Positions 25,844 to 35,125 of a DNA stretch of 64,000 nt are shown here, in pieces; position 1 is the first letter of the stretch, and each line of letters starts with the position of its first letter. The notes below the pieces were generated by a model that worked only from the letters and a program-made list of their open reading frames with translations, was not told the origin of the DNA and made no database searches. The DNA is from Thermoplasmata archaeon (GTDB taxonomy: Archaea > Thermoplasmatota > Thermoplasmata > Lutacidiplasmatales > UBA184): NCBI GenBank assembly GCA_021819135.1, contig JAKASE010000011.1, positions 1 through 64,000 on the forward strand, in the 5' to 3' direction. The position numbers were made by a program, and so were the translations under genes.

Positions 25844-27322
25844 CTATACGACGATCCGGGAGAGGATCTCCTGCGGCGTGTCGAAGATCACGTTCTGACG
25901 GCAGAACCGGGGGAGGTACTTCCCGGCCTTGGCCGAACTGGTCGCCGTGGTGCGATGGCCCATCTCCTCGATCGGAGAGACCACCATGCAGGTGTCGGCC
26001 ACGACGTGACCCCCGGCCGCCTCGACCGTGGCGACGTACCCGAGCCTGTCGGAGAGGGTCTTCACCGCCCGCGACGTACAGACCCACAGGGTGACGCCGG
26101 ACCGGATCCGCTTTCCCTCGAGGTACGCGGCGATCTCGCGCACCTCGTCCAGCGAGGCGTGCGGGCACCCGAACGTCACCAGATCGAGCTCCTCGGGCCG
26201 GCCGGTGTTGAGCGTCCGTTTCGCGTCCTCGAGAACGGCCCGATCGATCTCGATCGTCTCTTCGACCCGGTCGAGCGAGACCCGGTGGGCCTGGGCCTCC
26301 GGGGTCACCCCCTCGATGTGATAGAGATCGATGGACCCCGAGGCGGCCCCGGCGGCGCTCAGGGCCTTGAGCTCCTCGACGCTCGGCCGGGACGTGATCC
26401 CGGTGAGGTAGGGAATCCGCCCGTGGACCCGGGTTCCGAGGGCGTACCCCAGCAGTCCGAAGTCGACCGGGCCCCGTAGCGCTTCGGTCACGCGGACCTC
26501 GAGCCGGGGCTGCCGGTTCTCCGGTAGATGCAATCCGTACCGGGGGCCGTAGCCGGCGATCGCGTAGAGGAGCGTGCTCAGGCCCGACTCCCGGTTCGTC
26601 CGGATCCCGAGGACGGAGTTCGCGTAGCTCACCACCGAGGACTCCGAGAGGAACGCGTCGGTGAACGGCGGGGGCATGGCACCGGTGAGATACGGCGTGC
26701 AGGTGACGGTCGGCGTGGCGCCCATCCGTAGGTAGATGTCGATGATCTCCTGCTGCTTCTGGGCGAACGCCTCGGGGAAGCCCAGCGACCGCCAGTCCTC
26801 GAGGTCCATCCCCGCCGGATTGATGGTGACGTGCTTCGCCCGGAACCGGTACCGGCTCCCCCAGTAGCGCCGGAGCTCTAGACCGGTGTCGGTGATCGTC
26901 TTGTAGGAGACCCCAGCGATCTGAACATGATCGGCGGGAACGAACTCGTCGGTCCCGAGGAGCTCCGCCGCCCTCGCCAGGAAGTCGGCGACCTCCCCCG
27001 TGACCCCGAGGGCCTCCAGACGGCCCCGGTCGACGGGCGTCCTCGGCGCCCCGAGGATCTCGACGTCGATCTTGCCGAGGATGGCGCCCCAGAGCGTGAT
27101 CGGGTCGGCCCGCTCGAGCCGGATCCTCTTCGGGGCCCGTCCTCGGACGGCCAGGTTCACGATGCGGTCGGATCCGACCGTCGACCCGGAGGCCCCGGGA
27201 TATCTCAGCGAGACGCCCGCGAGGCTCCGGCCATAGAGCTCGTGGGCCGGGTTGATGACCACCCCGTCCGGGTCGACGTCGTCGAGCCAGGAGATCGGCT
27301 GGGAGGTCCGAAGTTCGTCCAC
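25844..27322 (-). CDS. Aconitase X, small and large domains fused; probable phosphomevalonate dehydratase
   Basis: 492 residues. Residues about 8-90 are the small swivelling domain (PISWLDDVDP, AHELYGRSL, GASGSTVGS with Ser47), and about 100-492 the large domain (FVPADHVQIAGVSYKTITDT, PAGMDLEDW). The three likely [4Fe-4S] ligands are Cys208 (VTCTPYLTG), Cys386 (TFGCPHAS) and Cys445 (DTCMVVSP). The first beta strands of the small domain seem absent. The start is a GTG with a GGGAAGG Shine-Dalgarno 4 bp before it. In archaea AcnX dehydrates phosphomevalonate to anhydromevalonate phosphate; the UbiD gene 10 bp upstream encodes the next step, which makes that role much more likely than hydroxyproline dehydration. 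Two separate subunits are more usual in archaea. Confidence 0.88.
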   Translation of the reverse strand: MDELRTSQPISWLDDVDPDGVVINPAHELYGRSLAGVSLRYPGASGSTVGSDRIVNLAVRGRAPKRIRLERADPITLWGAILGKIDVEILGAPRTPVDRGRLEALGVTGEVADFLARAAELLGTDEFVPADHVQIAGVSYKTITDTGLELRRYWGSRYRFRAKHVTINPAGMDLEDWRSLGFPEAFAQKQQEIIDIYLRMGATPTVTCTPYLTGAMPPPFTDAFLSESSVVSYANSVLGIRTNRESGLSTLLYAIAGYGPRYGLHLPENRQPRLEVRVTEALRGPVDFGLLGYALGTRVHGRIPYLTGITSRPSVEELKALSAAGAASGSIDLYHIEGVTPEAQAHRVSLDRVEETIEIDRAVLEDAKRTLNTGRPEELDLVTFGCPHASLDEVREIAAYLEGKRIRSGVTLWVCTSRAVKTLSDRLGYVATVEAAGGHVVADTCMVVSPIEEMGHRTTATSSAKAGKYLPRFCRQNVIFDTPQEILSRIVV

Positions 27323-27332
27323 GGTCCTTCCC

Positions 27333-28622
27333 TCAGGCGCCGGAAGGGAACTCGGCCCGCTTCATCTTGAGCTCCTTCTCCGGAGGAACGACGAGCGGTC
27401 GTGTCGCATCGATCCCGAGCTTGCTGCCGATCCCGTCCGGCGTCGCCATCGGGTCGAGGCTGGATCCCTTCGAATCCGTGAACACGCGCTCCTTACCGGC
27501 CTCCCAGTACATCGTGACGGCGTAGTTGACCTCGTTCGGGTCCGTGACGTCCACGTCGCGGTCGACGATCGTGATCTTCTTCAGGCTCCGATGTCCCCGG
27601 ATCGCCGCATCGATCGCCGTCCGCGGGTCCGCCTCGCTACGCTTGTCGATGGCGATGACCACATCGAGCCAGCCGCTGCCCCCCTCGGTGAGGTGGACGT
27701 TCCGGACCGAGAGTCCCGCGTCGGTGAGCGCCCGGTGGATGGTCGGGGTACGGGGCGCTCCCATGAGGATCCGGTGCTCGTTGCCTCCCGGGAGCAGCGC
27801 ATGGAACACGGCCCCCGGGCGCATCGCGATCCGGTCGATGACGAACACCGGCTGGACCCGGACCACGTCGTAGGTATTGGTCAGGTCGACGAACGGGCCC
27901 TCGCGGGCGGTCTCGTCGTGCACGATCCGACCCTCGAGGACGATCTCCGTGTCCACCGGGTAGCTCGTCGGGTTCGTCTTGGCCCTCGTGATCTCGATCG
28001 CTCCCTCGAGAGCGGCGGCGATCCCGAGCTCGTAGGTCCCCCGCTCGACGCTGGTAGCGCCCGCCACGAGCACCCCGGAACTGTTGCCGATCCCGATCGC
28101 GACCGGGAGGTCCTCCCCGTGATCGCGCGCGTCGAGGTACATCGTGTGCAGGTCGCGTTTCTCCACCAACCGTCCGACGAACCGGTCCCGGCCGATCTTG
28201 GCGAGCCGATGGAACGAGAGGTTCTTCGAGCCGCCCCGCTCGGCAAAGACCACCGCCGAGGTCACGTACGGGCCCTGGTCCTTCGGATAGTGGGTGAGGA
28301 TCGGAAGCCGGTCGAGGTCGGGCTCGGAGTACACGAACTCCCCGCGCCCCTCGCGGACCGGCCCGGGGTGTTGCATGGCCGACGTGAGCGTCTCGATCCA
28401 CGCCTCCTTGCGGATGCCGAGGCTCGCCCCGAGGAGGTCCATGGAGCTGAGGAGGTTGCCGGCGACCGGGAGCTCGCTCCCCTCCACGTTCTCGAAGAGG
28501 ACGGGACGACCCTCGTTCCTCTTCAGGAGCGCGGGGATCTCGAACCGTGGGCTCACGCGCGTGCCGATACGGAGCAGCCGTCGGTCAGACTCGAGCCGGG
28601 CCAAATGCTCTCGGAACTTCAT
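27333..28622 (-). CDS. UbiD-family decarboxylase; probable anhydromevalonate phosphate decarboxylase
   Basis: 429 residues, full length for UbiD. Typical blocks are VLFENVEGSELPVAGNLLSS, LDRLPILTHYPKDQGPYVTS, NLSFHRLAKIGRDRFVGRLV, GAALEGAIEITRA-type glutamates near 215-225 and HALLPGGNEHRILMG. UbiD enzymes use prenylated FMN supplied by UbiX (not in this window). In the archaeal mevalonate pathway a UbiD homologue decarboxylates anhydromevalonate phosphate to isopentenyl phosphate. It is the first gene of an operon with AcnX, which supports this role. Confidence 0.88.
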   Translation of the reverse strand: MKFREHLARLESDRRLLRIGTRVSPRFEIPALLKRNEGRPVLFENVEGSELPVAGNLLSSMDLLGASLGIRKEAWIETLTSAMQHPGPVREGRGEFVYSEPDLDRLPILTHYPKDQGPYVTSAVVFAERGGSKNLSFHRLAKIGRDRFVGRLVEKRDLHTMYLDARDHGEDLPVAIGIGNSSGVLVAGATSVERGTYELGIAAALEGAIEITRAKTNPTSYPVDTEIVLEGRIVHDETAREGPFVDLTNTYDVVRVQPVFVIDRIAMRPGAVFHALLPGGNEHRILMGAPRTPTIHRALTDAGLSVRNVHLTEGGSGWLDVVIAIDKRSEADPRTAIDAAIRGHRSLKKITIVDRDVDVTDPNEVNYAVTMYWEAGKERVFTDSKGSSLDPMATPDGIGSKLGIDATRPLVVPPEKELKMKRAEFPSGA

Positions 28623-29092
28623 GATCGGTCTCCGTTAGCCCCGGCGCGTGACGTGGGGCGGACGCGGCCTCGTCACGGTTCCCTCTCGAACATCGCCCGC
28701 CGGGACCCGCATGGCCGCGCCTCGAGCCGGGGGAACCCGCGATAATCCTTCCGTCGGGCGAGCTTTCCGAGGGGCGGCTGCACGCGGATCGGGGAGGCCG
28801 GTACGGTCGTCCAGTTCGTGCCGGATGCGATGGCCTCTCGTCCTGGGCGCAACCGCTCGGACATTTCCTTCCGGACAATGGGAGCCCTGCGCGTCACCCG
28901 CACAGGCTCCGCCCGCCGAGGGACCGACGCACCCTGAGCGCATTAGGTACGGCGGAAGCGACCGCGTCAAGAGCCACGCCTCCCCAACGTCGAGCCCACT
29001 GGTCGCGGAGGGTAGGGGACGGCGCCGTGAACTGCACGAGGAGTGGCACCCGCCTCCGACCGCTATCCCGCCACTTTGGGTGTCGAAAGAAC
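28623..29092. other. Intergenic region left of the insertion element
   Basis: About 470 bp upstream of the UbiD gene up to the IS66 element. No convincing ORF on either strand and no clear TATA box. Rejoined to the right flank across the 8-bp duplication, it forms an intergenic stretch of about 1 kb; nothing in it looks like a disrupted gene. Confidence 0.45.
29085..29092. repeat. Target-site duplication, left copy
   Basis: GAAAGAAC immediately outside the left inverted repeat; identical to 30766-30773. Confidence 0.88.
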
Positions 29093-29106
29093 GTAACGAC
29101 TCAGCT
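29093..29106. repeat. IS66 terminal inverted repeat, left
   Basis: GTAACGACTCAGCT. The transposase stop codon (complement of 29101-29103) lies inside this repeat. Confidence 0.88.
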
Positions 29107-30669
29107 TGCTGGCCGGGCTGACGGAGGTCCGAGGCCGGGTTGAGGTAAGGCGCCGAGACGGCCGCTCACGATCTCCCAGAACCGGTGCTCCCGCTTCGCG
29201 CACGTCCGCCAGACCGTGAGCAGCCGCTCGAGGACACGCGCTCCCTGTTCCGTTCGCCGTCCCCCGGAGATCTTGCGATGTACGACCACCACCCGCACTT
29301 CCCGTTCCGCCTCGTTCGAGTTCCACGACGTCCCGGGGTCTCGCACGAACGTGAACAGTGTCTCGAGGCGCTGGCCCAACTCGTCCGCGATCCGCACCGC
29401 GTCCGGGTCTCGCCACGCCCGTGTCAGGAACCGCCCCATCGACCGCACCGCCCGACGATACCGACGCGCGCGAGCCGCCCCGGACGCCTTCGGATACCGC
29501 TCCGTCCACCGCACCTCCTTTCGAAGGCGAGCACGAACCCCCGCCGCGAACCGAAGGAACTCCTCCGGCGGCCGACCGGCCCGAAGATACGTCGGCTCCT
29601 CTTTCTTCAGCAGCCCTCTCGGTCGAATCCCGTGGCTTGCCTCTACCTTCTGCAGCCACCGATTCGCGTGCACCAGATCCATCTGGTGTCCTGCCTCCCG
29701 TACCGAGTTGTAGGCGTCCAGCCCGTCGTGCGTGAGCTTCCCGCGATACCCAGCCCACATCGTGGCGGCCTCGTCCCCGCCCCGACCTTCTTGGATCTGG
29801 TAGACCGTCAGGGTCGGGGAGGTCCCGACCCACAGCCATTCCATCCGACCCCCCACCGGCATCCCCGTCTCGTCCCCTTCCGCGTGTGGGGTCCGCTTCG
29901 CGTCCCGCAGTTCCTCCCCCAGCTCCCGATACGTCGTGTCGAGGGACTCCGCAACCCCCTCTTCCATCGCGATCAGCGACGCCACGCTCACCTCGAGGTC
30001 GTGGCGCATCCGCAGCAGCTCGGCGATCTTCTCGAACGGCATCCCCAACACGCGGAGTTCCGCCACGAACGCCTTGAGGCGAGGACCGAACTCGCCTCGG
30101 TACGCCTCGGGGATCGGCGCGTGGACCCGCGCCCCGCACCCGGGGCATTTGTAGCGGAGCACGACGAGGTCGAAGATCTCAAGGCCCGGGGCGGGGAGGT
30201 CGGTGACGGGCCGTTGCCACGAATCGGCGGGAGCGCCGAGGTCGTGGGCGCACTTCGGACATTCCTTCAGGTCGAGGATCCGAGGCGGGGCATTCGGAGT
30301 CGGTCGAGGGCGGGTCGTCCCAGGGTGTCCGGGCTGGCCACCCGTGGGTCGACGCTTCGTGTCGGGCGGTGGGGACTGCCGGAAGAAGACCCGACTCGAG
30401 GGGACCCCGACCGAGGCCGCCGTCTTGGCATCGGTACCGAGGACCGAGAGGGAGGTACGCAGGCGGTCGAGCGCGGCCCTCAGCGCCGAGTGCTTCTCGC
30501 GCGAGCGGGCCCTCTCCTCGCGGAGGCGACGGATCTCCTCCCGCGCCTCCCGAAGCTCGCGCTCCTGCTTCTCCTTCTCCTCGAGCAGTTCCGCGAGCCG
30601 TCTCCGAGAGACGAGAATCGAATCGTCCGGGGTGTTGGCCGCAAAGAGCCTCGGAAGGTCCGCGAGCAA
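29101..30669 (-). CDS. IS66-family transposase
   Basis: 522 residues. The N-terminus has a leucine-zipper-like coiled coil (residues about 25-75, Glu/Arg-rich). Next come the IS66-type linker RRPTGGQPGHPG, a zinc finger (CPKCAHDL...YKCPGCGARV), a helical region with LRMRHDLEVSVASLIAMEEG, and the DDE catalytic region starting DETGMPVGGRMEWLWVGTSP and continuing ...HDGLDAYNSV. The C-terminus has NSNEAEREVRVVVVHRKISGG, typical of IS66 Tnp. The start is a TTG; later GTG codons are alternatives. The ORF is intact and flanked by proper ends, so the element may be active. Confidence 0.93.
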   Translation of the reverse strand: MLADLPRLFAANTPDDSILVSRRRLAELLEEKEKQERELREAREEIRRLREERARSREKHSALRAALDRLRTSLSVLGTDAKTAASVGVPSSRVFFRQSPPPDTKRRPTGGQPGHPGTTRPRPTPNAPPRILDLKECPKCAHDLGAPADSWQRPVTDLPAPGLEIFDLVVLRYKCPGCGARVHAPIPEAYRGEFGPRLKAFVAELRVLGMPFEKIAELLRMRHDLEVSVASLIAMEEGVAESLDTTYRELGEELRDAKRTPHAEGDETGMPVGGRMEWLWVGTSPTLTVYQIQEGRGGDEAATMWAGYRGKLTHDGLDAYNSVREAGHQMDLVHANRWLQKVEASHGIRPRGLLKKEEPTYLRAGRPPEEFLRFAAGVRARLRKEVRWTERYPKASGAARARRYRRAVRSMGRFLTRAWRDPDAVRIADELGQRLETLFTFVRDPGTSWNSNEAEREVRVVVVHRKISGGRRTEQGARVLERLLTVWRTCAKREHRFWEIVSGRLGALPQPGLGPPSARPAS

Positions 30670-30751
30670 TCGTACGCCTCGATGGACGAGGCGTGGGAGG
30701 GCCGGAAATCAGTATCGGTCGACAGGAAGCTCACGGCCCCTCGGGCCACGG

Positions 30752-30765
30752 AGCTGAGCCCTTAC
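30752..30765. repeat. IS66 terminal inverted repeat, right
   Basis: AGCTGAGCCCTTAC on the plus strand, the inverted partner of 29093-29106. Confidence 0.88.
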
Positions 30766-30773
30766 GAAAGAAC
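30766..30773. repeat. Target-site duplication, right copy
   Basis: GAAAGAAC, identical to 29085-29092. Confidence 0.88.
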
Positions 30774-31340
30774 CGATGCGACCGATTGTATGCCAAGGTG
30801 CACCGCTGTCCCGGACCCTACGCGGGGCACGACCTGACCTGGACCCCGGAGCGGGGGTGGCATAAGGACACGGTCGACCGAACGACGTTGGTGGGCGGCA
30901 CCGGGGACCCCGGGCGGAGCCGGGGGGGACCGACACCCGAAGGGAACGATCGACCGGGCGGGGTCATCCACGTCCTCAGGGCGTCGTCCTAACCTTGAGC
31001 CCGAGCCGGCCCCGATGGGCGTCCTCGCCGGTGGGCCCCGCAACCGCGACGTCCTCGTTCGGGTCTCACAGCGGGCGTGACGGCATCGCCTCTGGCGAAC
31101 GCGCGAGTAACCCTGGGCCGTCCCTCGCGCCTTCCGGGCCCGGAGCAGACCGGCTCGATCGCTTTCGAGATGCGGCGGCCGAGTGCGCGGGCGGTCCCCA
31201 CTAGCGCCCCTCGGGGGCGAATGACCCCCGTTCCGGTCGCCCCCGGGGATCGATGGACCGGGGAGGGCGGCGGCCCGGGGTCAATGTCGTTTCACGGACC
31301 AGCTTTCGTCCCGTGCCGGGATCATGGGCGGGTGAGTCCG
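30774..31340. other. Intergenic region right of the insertion element
   Basis: About 570 bp without a gene I can support. Several open frames exist but are Arg/Gly/Pro-rich products of high GC. An in-frame extension of the next gene back to 31077 is open but low in protein character. Confidence 0.45.
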
Positions 31341-31607
31341 ATGGAGCCGGCATCGGTCACGAAGAGCGGACCTGGACGGACCGAAAGGGAACTGTTGACG
31401 GGAAGCTGGCGATGGCGCATCATCGCCTCGATCCTCGGCCCGGTGGCATGGCTGAGCTTCACGTTGCTCTACGTGGGATTCTGGGCGACCGGGTTCTCCG
31501 TGTTCCAAAGCGTGATCGTGATTCTGGTCTCCGTGATCGTGCTCGGCGGTGTGATGGGAGCGATCTGGACGTCGTGGGGTCCGAAGTTCCCGTCCCACTG
31601 GGATTGA
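31341..31607 (+). CDS. Small two-helix membrane protein
   Basis: 88 residues from the ATG at 31341, which follows GGTGAG. The hydrophobic segments are about 29-52 (IIASILGPVAWLSFTLLYVG) and 55-78 (FQSVIVILVSVIVLGGVMGA), with a short conserved-looking tail WTSWGPKFPSHWD. Family not recognised. It converges with another membrane protein gene. Confidence 0.6.
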   Translation: MEPASVTKSGPGRTERELLTGSWRWRIIASILGPVAWLSFTLLYVGFWATGFSVFQSVIVILVSVIVLGGVMGAIWTSWGPKFPSHWD

Positions 31608-31654
31608 ACCGATCGGCGGCCCGGGAACGGTCCGGGCCCCCGCGCCGGACCGGC

Positions 31655-32092
31655 TCAGCGGTCGGCCGCCGGGCGGGACCGGACGCGGCGGCCCACGAAG
31701 TACAGAGAAAGAAGGACGACCTCGGCGAGGAGGACCACCCCAGCCCCGGTCCGGGAGAAGGGGGAGAGGATCAGCGGCAGGATGCCCATGAAGCCAAAGA
31801 CGCTGGTCAGGAACATGGTCGTCCCCAGCTTGTCGAGAAGGCTGAACGTCTGCGATAGTCCACCGGCGATCTCGAGGAAGGCGAGCGTGGAGACGCTGCA
31901 GATCGCGCTCACGACCGCGACGTAGGTGACCACCGTCTCGAAGTAGCCCTCCCCGCTGAGGGGACCGAGCGGAACGCGGAACGCTCCCGGCGAACCGAGG
32001 ATGAGGACGAGAGCGGTCAGCGTGAGGCCCGTGAACAGTGCCGACACGATGAGCGCCTGCTGATGGAGCACGCTTCCACGGGTATCGGGCAT
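31655..32092 (-). CDS. Four-helix membrane protein of unknown function
   Basis: 145 residues with four hydrophobic segments near 14-33, 53-75, 88-110 and 115-133, and a short basic tail (RRVRSRPAADR). No motif points to a family. The start is the ATG at 32092 (MPDTRGSV). Confidence 0.6.
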   Translation of the reverse strand: MPDTRGSVLHQQALIVSALFTGLTLTALVLILGSPGAFRVPLGPLSGEGYFETVVTYVAVVSAICSVSTLAFLEIAGGLSQTFSLLDKLGTTMFLTSVFGFMGILPLILSPFSRTGAGVVLLAEVVLLSLYFVGRRVRSRPAADR

Positions 32093-32159
32093 CGGATGGC
32101 GGCCGGTCGATAGCGCGGCCCACTTGGAACCTAGCGGTACGACGGGACCGCGGACCGGT

Positions 32160-32543
32160 TCACACGCGCTGACCGAACGACCACCCGCGTTTGTCGATCA
32201 CATCGAAGGGGTTTCCCTCCGGATCGCCGAGGGTCGCGAAATCGCTGCCCTCGGTCGCGGGTCGCAGGACCGTCGCCCCCAGGGCGACAAGTCGTTCCAC
32301 CTCCCGCGTCGGGTGGGACGAGTAGAGGTCCAGGTGCACCCGGTAATCTTCGAGTGGGCCCCCTGCGGTCCGGTTGAGCGAGAGGTTGGGCCCTCGGCCC
32401 TGGGGGTCCTTCAGCACGACTCCGTCCTCTTCAGGCGGGTCGCGGGGCACGTACCCCAAGGCGGCCTGCCAGAATTCCTGCATTCTGGGAAGATCGGAAC
32501 AGTCCACGACGATCGAGCCGATCCAGAGGCTTCCCGACTCCAT
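32160..32543 (-). CDS. VOC-superfamily protein (glyoxalase-like domain)
   Basis: 127 residues. The pattern LWIGSIVVDCSDLPRMQEFW, ALGYVPRDPPEEDGVVLKDP, VHLDLYSSH and ATLGDPEGNPFDVID fits the Glyoxalase_6 type of VOC proteins. A TATA-like GCGTTAAACC (complement of about 32573-32583) lies about 33 bp upstream. Substrate unknown. Confidence 0.8.
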   Translation of the reverse strand: MESGSLWIGSIVVDCSDLPRMQEFWQAALGYVPRDPPEEDGVVLKDPQGRGPNLSLNRTAGGPLEDYRVHLDLYSSHPTREVERLVALGATVLRPATEGSDFATLGDPEGNPFDVIDKRGWSFGQRV

Positions 32544-32781
32544 GGCTCCCCGCCCAAGGGCCCATGGTCGCCGGGTTTAACGCTTCTCACCCCCCACGCC
32601 TGCCCGGGGGTCGGTTCCCGGACCCCGACCGACCCCGTTCGGGAATCCTGCCGCCGGGAGACCCTCACCCCTATGTCCGTCGCGTGAAAGGCCCGCCCGA
32701 GGCGACCGCGACGGGAGGGGACGGGAGGCCGGCGCTCGGGCACACGGGCCCAAGGCCGTGGGCCGGAGCCCGGAGCATGAC

Positions 32782-33642
32782 CTACGCCGGGACTCCCGCC
32801 AAGGCCGCCGGCACCGATGCCGGACGGTGCTCGGCCAGCCACAGGTCGTACGCCCGACAGAGGTTCCCCACTCCGGGAAGGATCACTGCAAGAGAGAGCA
32901 CGGAGAACACGTTGAACGCCCAGAAGAAGGAGGAGAACGCCGCACCCAAACCCACGATCGCGCCGGCGACCATCAACGAACTCCCCCCTTCCAGGAGGGC
33001 CCGCTCGTTCGGCGTCGCGATCGCGCCCAGCAGCTCGGACAGGTGGCGCGTCCCATAGTAGTAGATGAGGACCAGGACGGCTCCCGTGGCCAGTCCGGAG
33101 GCCGCCGATCCGACCGCGCCCTCGAACCCACCCGCACCGAGCCATGACAGGATCCCGTTGACCCCGGCGAACGTGGCCGAGACGACGATCGCGGCGAGCA
33201 CGAAGACGAGGAACAGCCACAGCGTGACGCTGTGATCCCGGCGCGCCTGGAGGCAGGCGGCAGCGTGGGCCGGCCCCATCTCCGGTGCCGCGGAGGTCAT
33301 GCCCAGGACGCCGCGACGCCAGGCGATCAGTCCCAGCACCCCGAAGACGATCATGACCACGACGAGGATCGCGATCGTGACCCCCAGCGCGATCCCCACA
33401 CCGATCTGAACGCCGGTGATCCAGTCGACAGAGAAGGAACCCCCCGGCTGCGGGATCTTTCCGAAGGTGCCGATCTCGACAAGATAGCTCTCTACGAGGA
33501 CCAGCACCGAGGTGACCAAGGCCATCCATGTCACGGCTCGGAGCCGGCCCAAGGCGCTCCGAAGCGTGGTGGCACCGGCCACCGTTCCTCCCGTGTATCC
33601 GGTCGCAAGCGGAGTGGTGTTTCCAGCCACCGCGGGCGTCAT
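32782..33642 (-). CDS. Six-helix membrane protein, possibly DUF973-like
   Basis: 286 residues. Hydrophobic segments lie near 37-57, 77-107, 140-165, 180-200, 222-245 and 248-265. There is a short insertion before the second helix (FGKIPQPGGSFSVD). The layout of an LxxLxxxTW first helix and long glycine-rich later helices resembles DUF973 archaeal membrane proteins, but the match is by impression only. Function unknown. Confidence 0.55.
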   Translation of the reverse strand: MTPAVAGNTTPLATGYTGGTVAGATTLRSALGRLRAVTWMALVTSVLVLVESYLVEIGTFGKIPQPGGSFSVDWITGVQIGVGIALGVTIAILVVVMIVFGVLGLIAWRRGVLGMTSAAPEMGPAHAAACLQARRDHSVTLWLFLVFVLAAIVVSATFAGVNGILSWLGAGGFEGAVGSAASGLATGAVLVLIYYYGTRHLSELLGAIATPNERALLEGGSSLMVAGAIVGLGAAFSSFFWAFNVFSVLSLAVILPGVGNLCRAYDLWLAEHRPASVPAALAGVPA

Positions 33643-33921
33643 GACTACCCCCGCAGGTTGTGGGCTTTCGAAGGCATAGACCGTAGGTCAATCCCGGTCT
33701 ACCAGCCCCCCACGTCATCCAACGACCGGTCGCCCTTCGCCCCGATCTTCGTCGTGACCCCCTCGGTCGGACGGCGAGGGGCGGCATCGTACGGGCCGGC
33801 GCCGAACGCACGGCCATCACGAGCCCCGGGATAGGCAGGGAAGCCGCCCACGGCCCGGCTTCACCGACCTCGCGTCGGATCCGCCCGAAGGCCTAACGCG
33901 GAGCGACGCCTGCTCGGCGCG

Positions 33922-34947
33922 ATGAGCGCCACCCTCCCCGAGCTCCTGATCGCGCTGACAAAGAGCGACGCGGTCGATGCGCTGGTGCCGGAGGTGTTGC
34001 CCGGCGTCCCATGGGCGTACCTCGACGGGAGCCGGCCCTCCGATCGGAGCTCGGTCCGAGCCATGCTGGTCGGGGGCCATCCACACGACCTCGCCGACTT
34101 CGACGCTCGTACGACCCCCCAGCTCCGGTTCGTCCAGGCGGTCTGGACGGGCCTTGACCGCTTTCCGCTCGATCGTTTTCCCGCCGCCGTATCGATCGCC
34201 GGGAACGTCGGGGGCTTTGCCCCATATGTGGCCGAGCATGCGGTCGCGCTGGCGCTCAGTGCGGCGCGCGACCTGCACGGGGCGCAGAGTGCGATCGACG
34301 CGGGGCGACTCCGTCCTGCGCCCCGCCAGAGGACACTCGTGGATGCCACCGCGGTCATCCTGGGCTACGGGATGATCGGGCGGGCGATCGCCGCGCGGCT
34401 CGTCCCGTTCGGCACGAGGGTGGTGGGGCAGAACCGCGCGGGAACTCCGGAGGCGGGGGTCGCGGAGATGTTCTCGGCCTCCCGGCTCCGGGACGCGGTC
34501 CGGGCGGGATCGTTCCTCTTCGATGTCCGTCCGCTCACCCGGGCCACCGTAGGTACCATCGGCACGGTCGAGCTCGAGGCGATGGCCCCCGACGCCGTGT
34601 TCGTGAACGTGGGTCGTGCCGGGACCGTGGATGAGGGGGCGCTCTACGAGCACTTGCGAACCCACCCGGAGTTCCGCGCGGCCTTCGACGTCTGGTGGGA
34701 GGAGGACCGGGTCCACGGCACCCTCACCCCGCGGTATCCGTTCTCCCGCCTGCCGAACTTCTACGGTACTCCGCACTGTGCCGACGCGTTCGCCGAAGCC
34801 GGTACCCGGGCCGTTCGCATGGCCCTCGAGAACCTGGGGCGCTATTTCCGGGACGGCCGCCCGCAGTTCGTCGTGGACCGAAGCGAGTACGAGGCGCCTC
34901 TCCCGCCCTCATCTTCGCGGGCCGAGCGCCGGGCGCCCGCGCCCTAG
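33922..34947 (+). CDS. D-isomer 2-hydroxyacid dehydrogenase-family protein
   Basis: 341 residues. The NAD-binding Rossmann motif is VILGYGMIGRAIAARL at about 136-151, followed by the family motifs FDVRPLTRATVGTIG, MAPDAVFVNVGRAGTVDEGAL and FDVWWEEDR, and TPHCAD near the C-terminus where the catalytic His lies. The catalytic Arg is the one in DVRPLT. The substrate is probably a 2-hydroxy/2-oxo acid. The last 20 residues are Arg/Ala-rich and poorly conserved in type. Confidence 0.85.
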   Translation: MSATLPELLIALTKSDAVDALVPEVLPGVPWAYLDGSRPSDRSSVRAMLVGGHPHDLADFDARTTPQLRFVQAVWTGLDRFPLDRFPAAVSIAGNVGGFAPYVAEHAVALALSAARDLHGAQSAIDAGRLRPAPRQRTLVDATAVILGYGMIGRAIAARLVPFGTRVVGQNRAGTPEAGVAEMFSASRLRDAVRAGSFLFDVRPLTRATVGTIGTVELEAMAPDAVFVNVGRAGTVDEGALYEHLRTHPEFRAAFDVWWEEDRVHGTLTPRYPFSRLPNFYGTPHCADAFAEAGTRAVRMALENLGRYFRDGRPQFVVDRSEYEAPLPPSSSRAERRAPAP

Positions 34948-35125
34948 AGGCCCGTTCTACTGCGGTACCCTAGTCTCGAGTCCATGCCTTGCCGGAAACC
35001 GACCGCGCGGATCGGGTGACTCCCGCGAGCGACCGGCACGCCGGGAACGCCGGTCCGCGGCCGCCTGTGGCGCGCCAGCGCCAACGCCAAAACGGGGGTC
35101 GGCTACCCCCCGCGGAGAGGGTGGG

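Larger units (their letters stand above)
29093..30765 (-). mobile_element. Complete IS66-family insertion element with TIRs and 8-bp target duplication
   Basis: The ends are GTAACGACTCAGCT (29093-29106) and, on the other strand, GTAAGGGCTCAGCT (30752-30765): 12 of 14 identical, with partial pairing continuing to about 24 bp, and starting with GTAA as in IS66. GAAAGAAC is present on both sides (29085-29092 and 30766-30773), a perfect 8-bp target-site duplication as this family makes. The element is 1673 bp and holds one transposase gene, so it is a TnpC-only (ISBst12-like) type. Intact ends and perfect duplication indicate a recent insertion. Confidence 0.92.
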
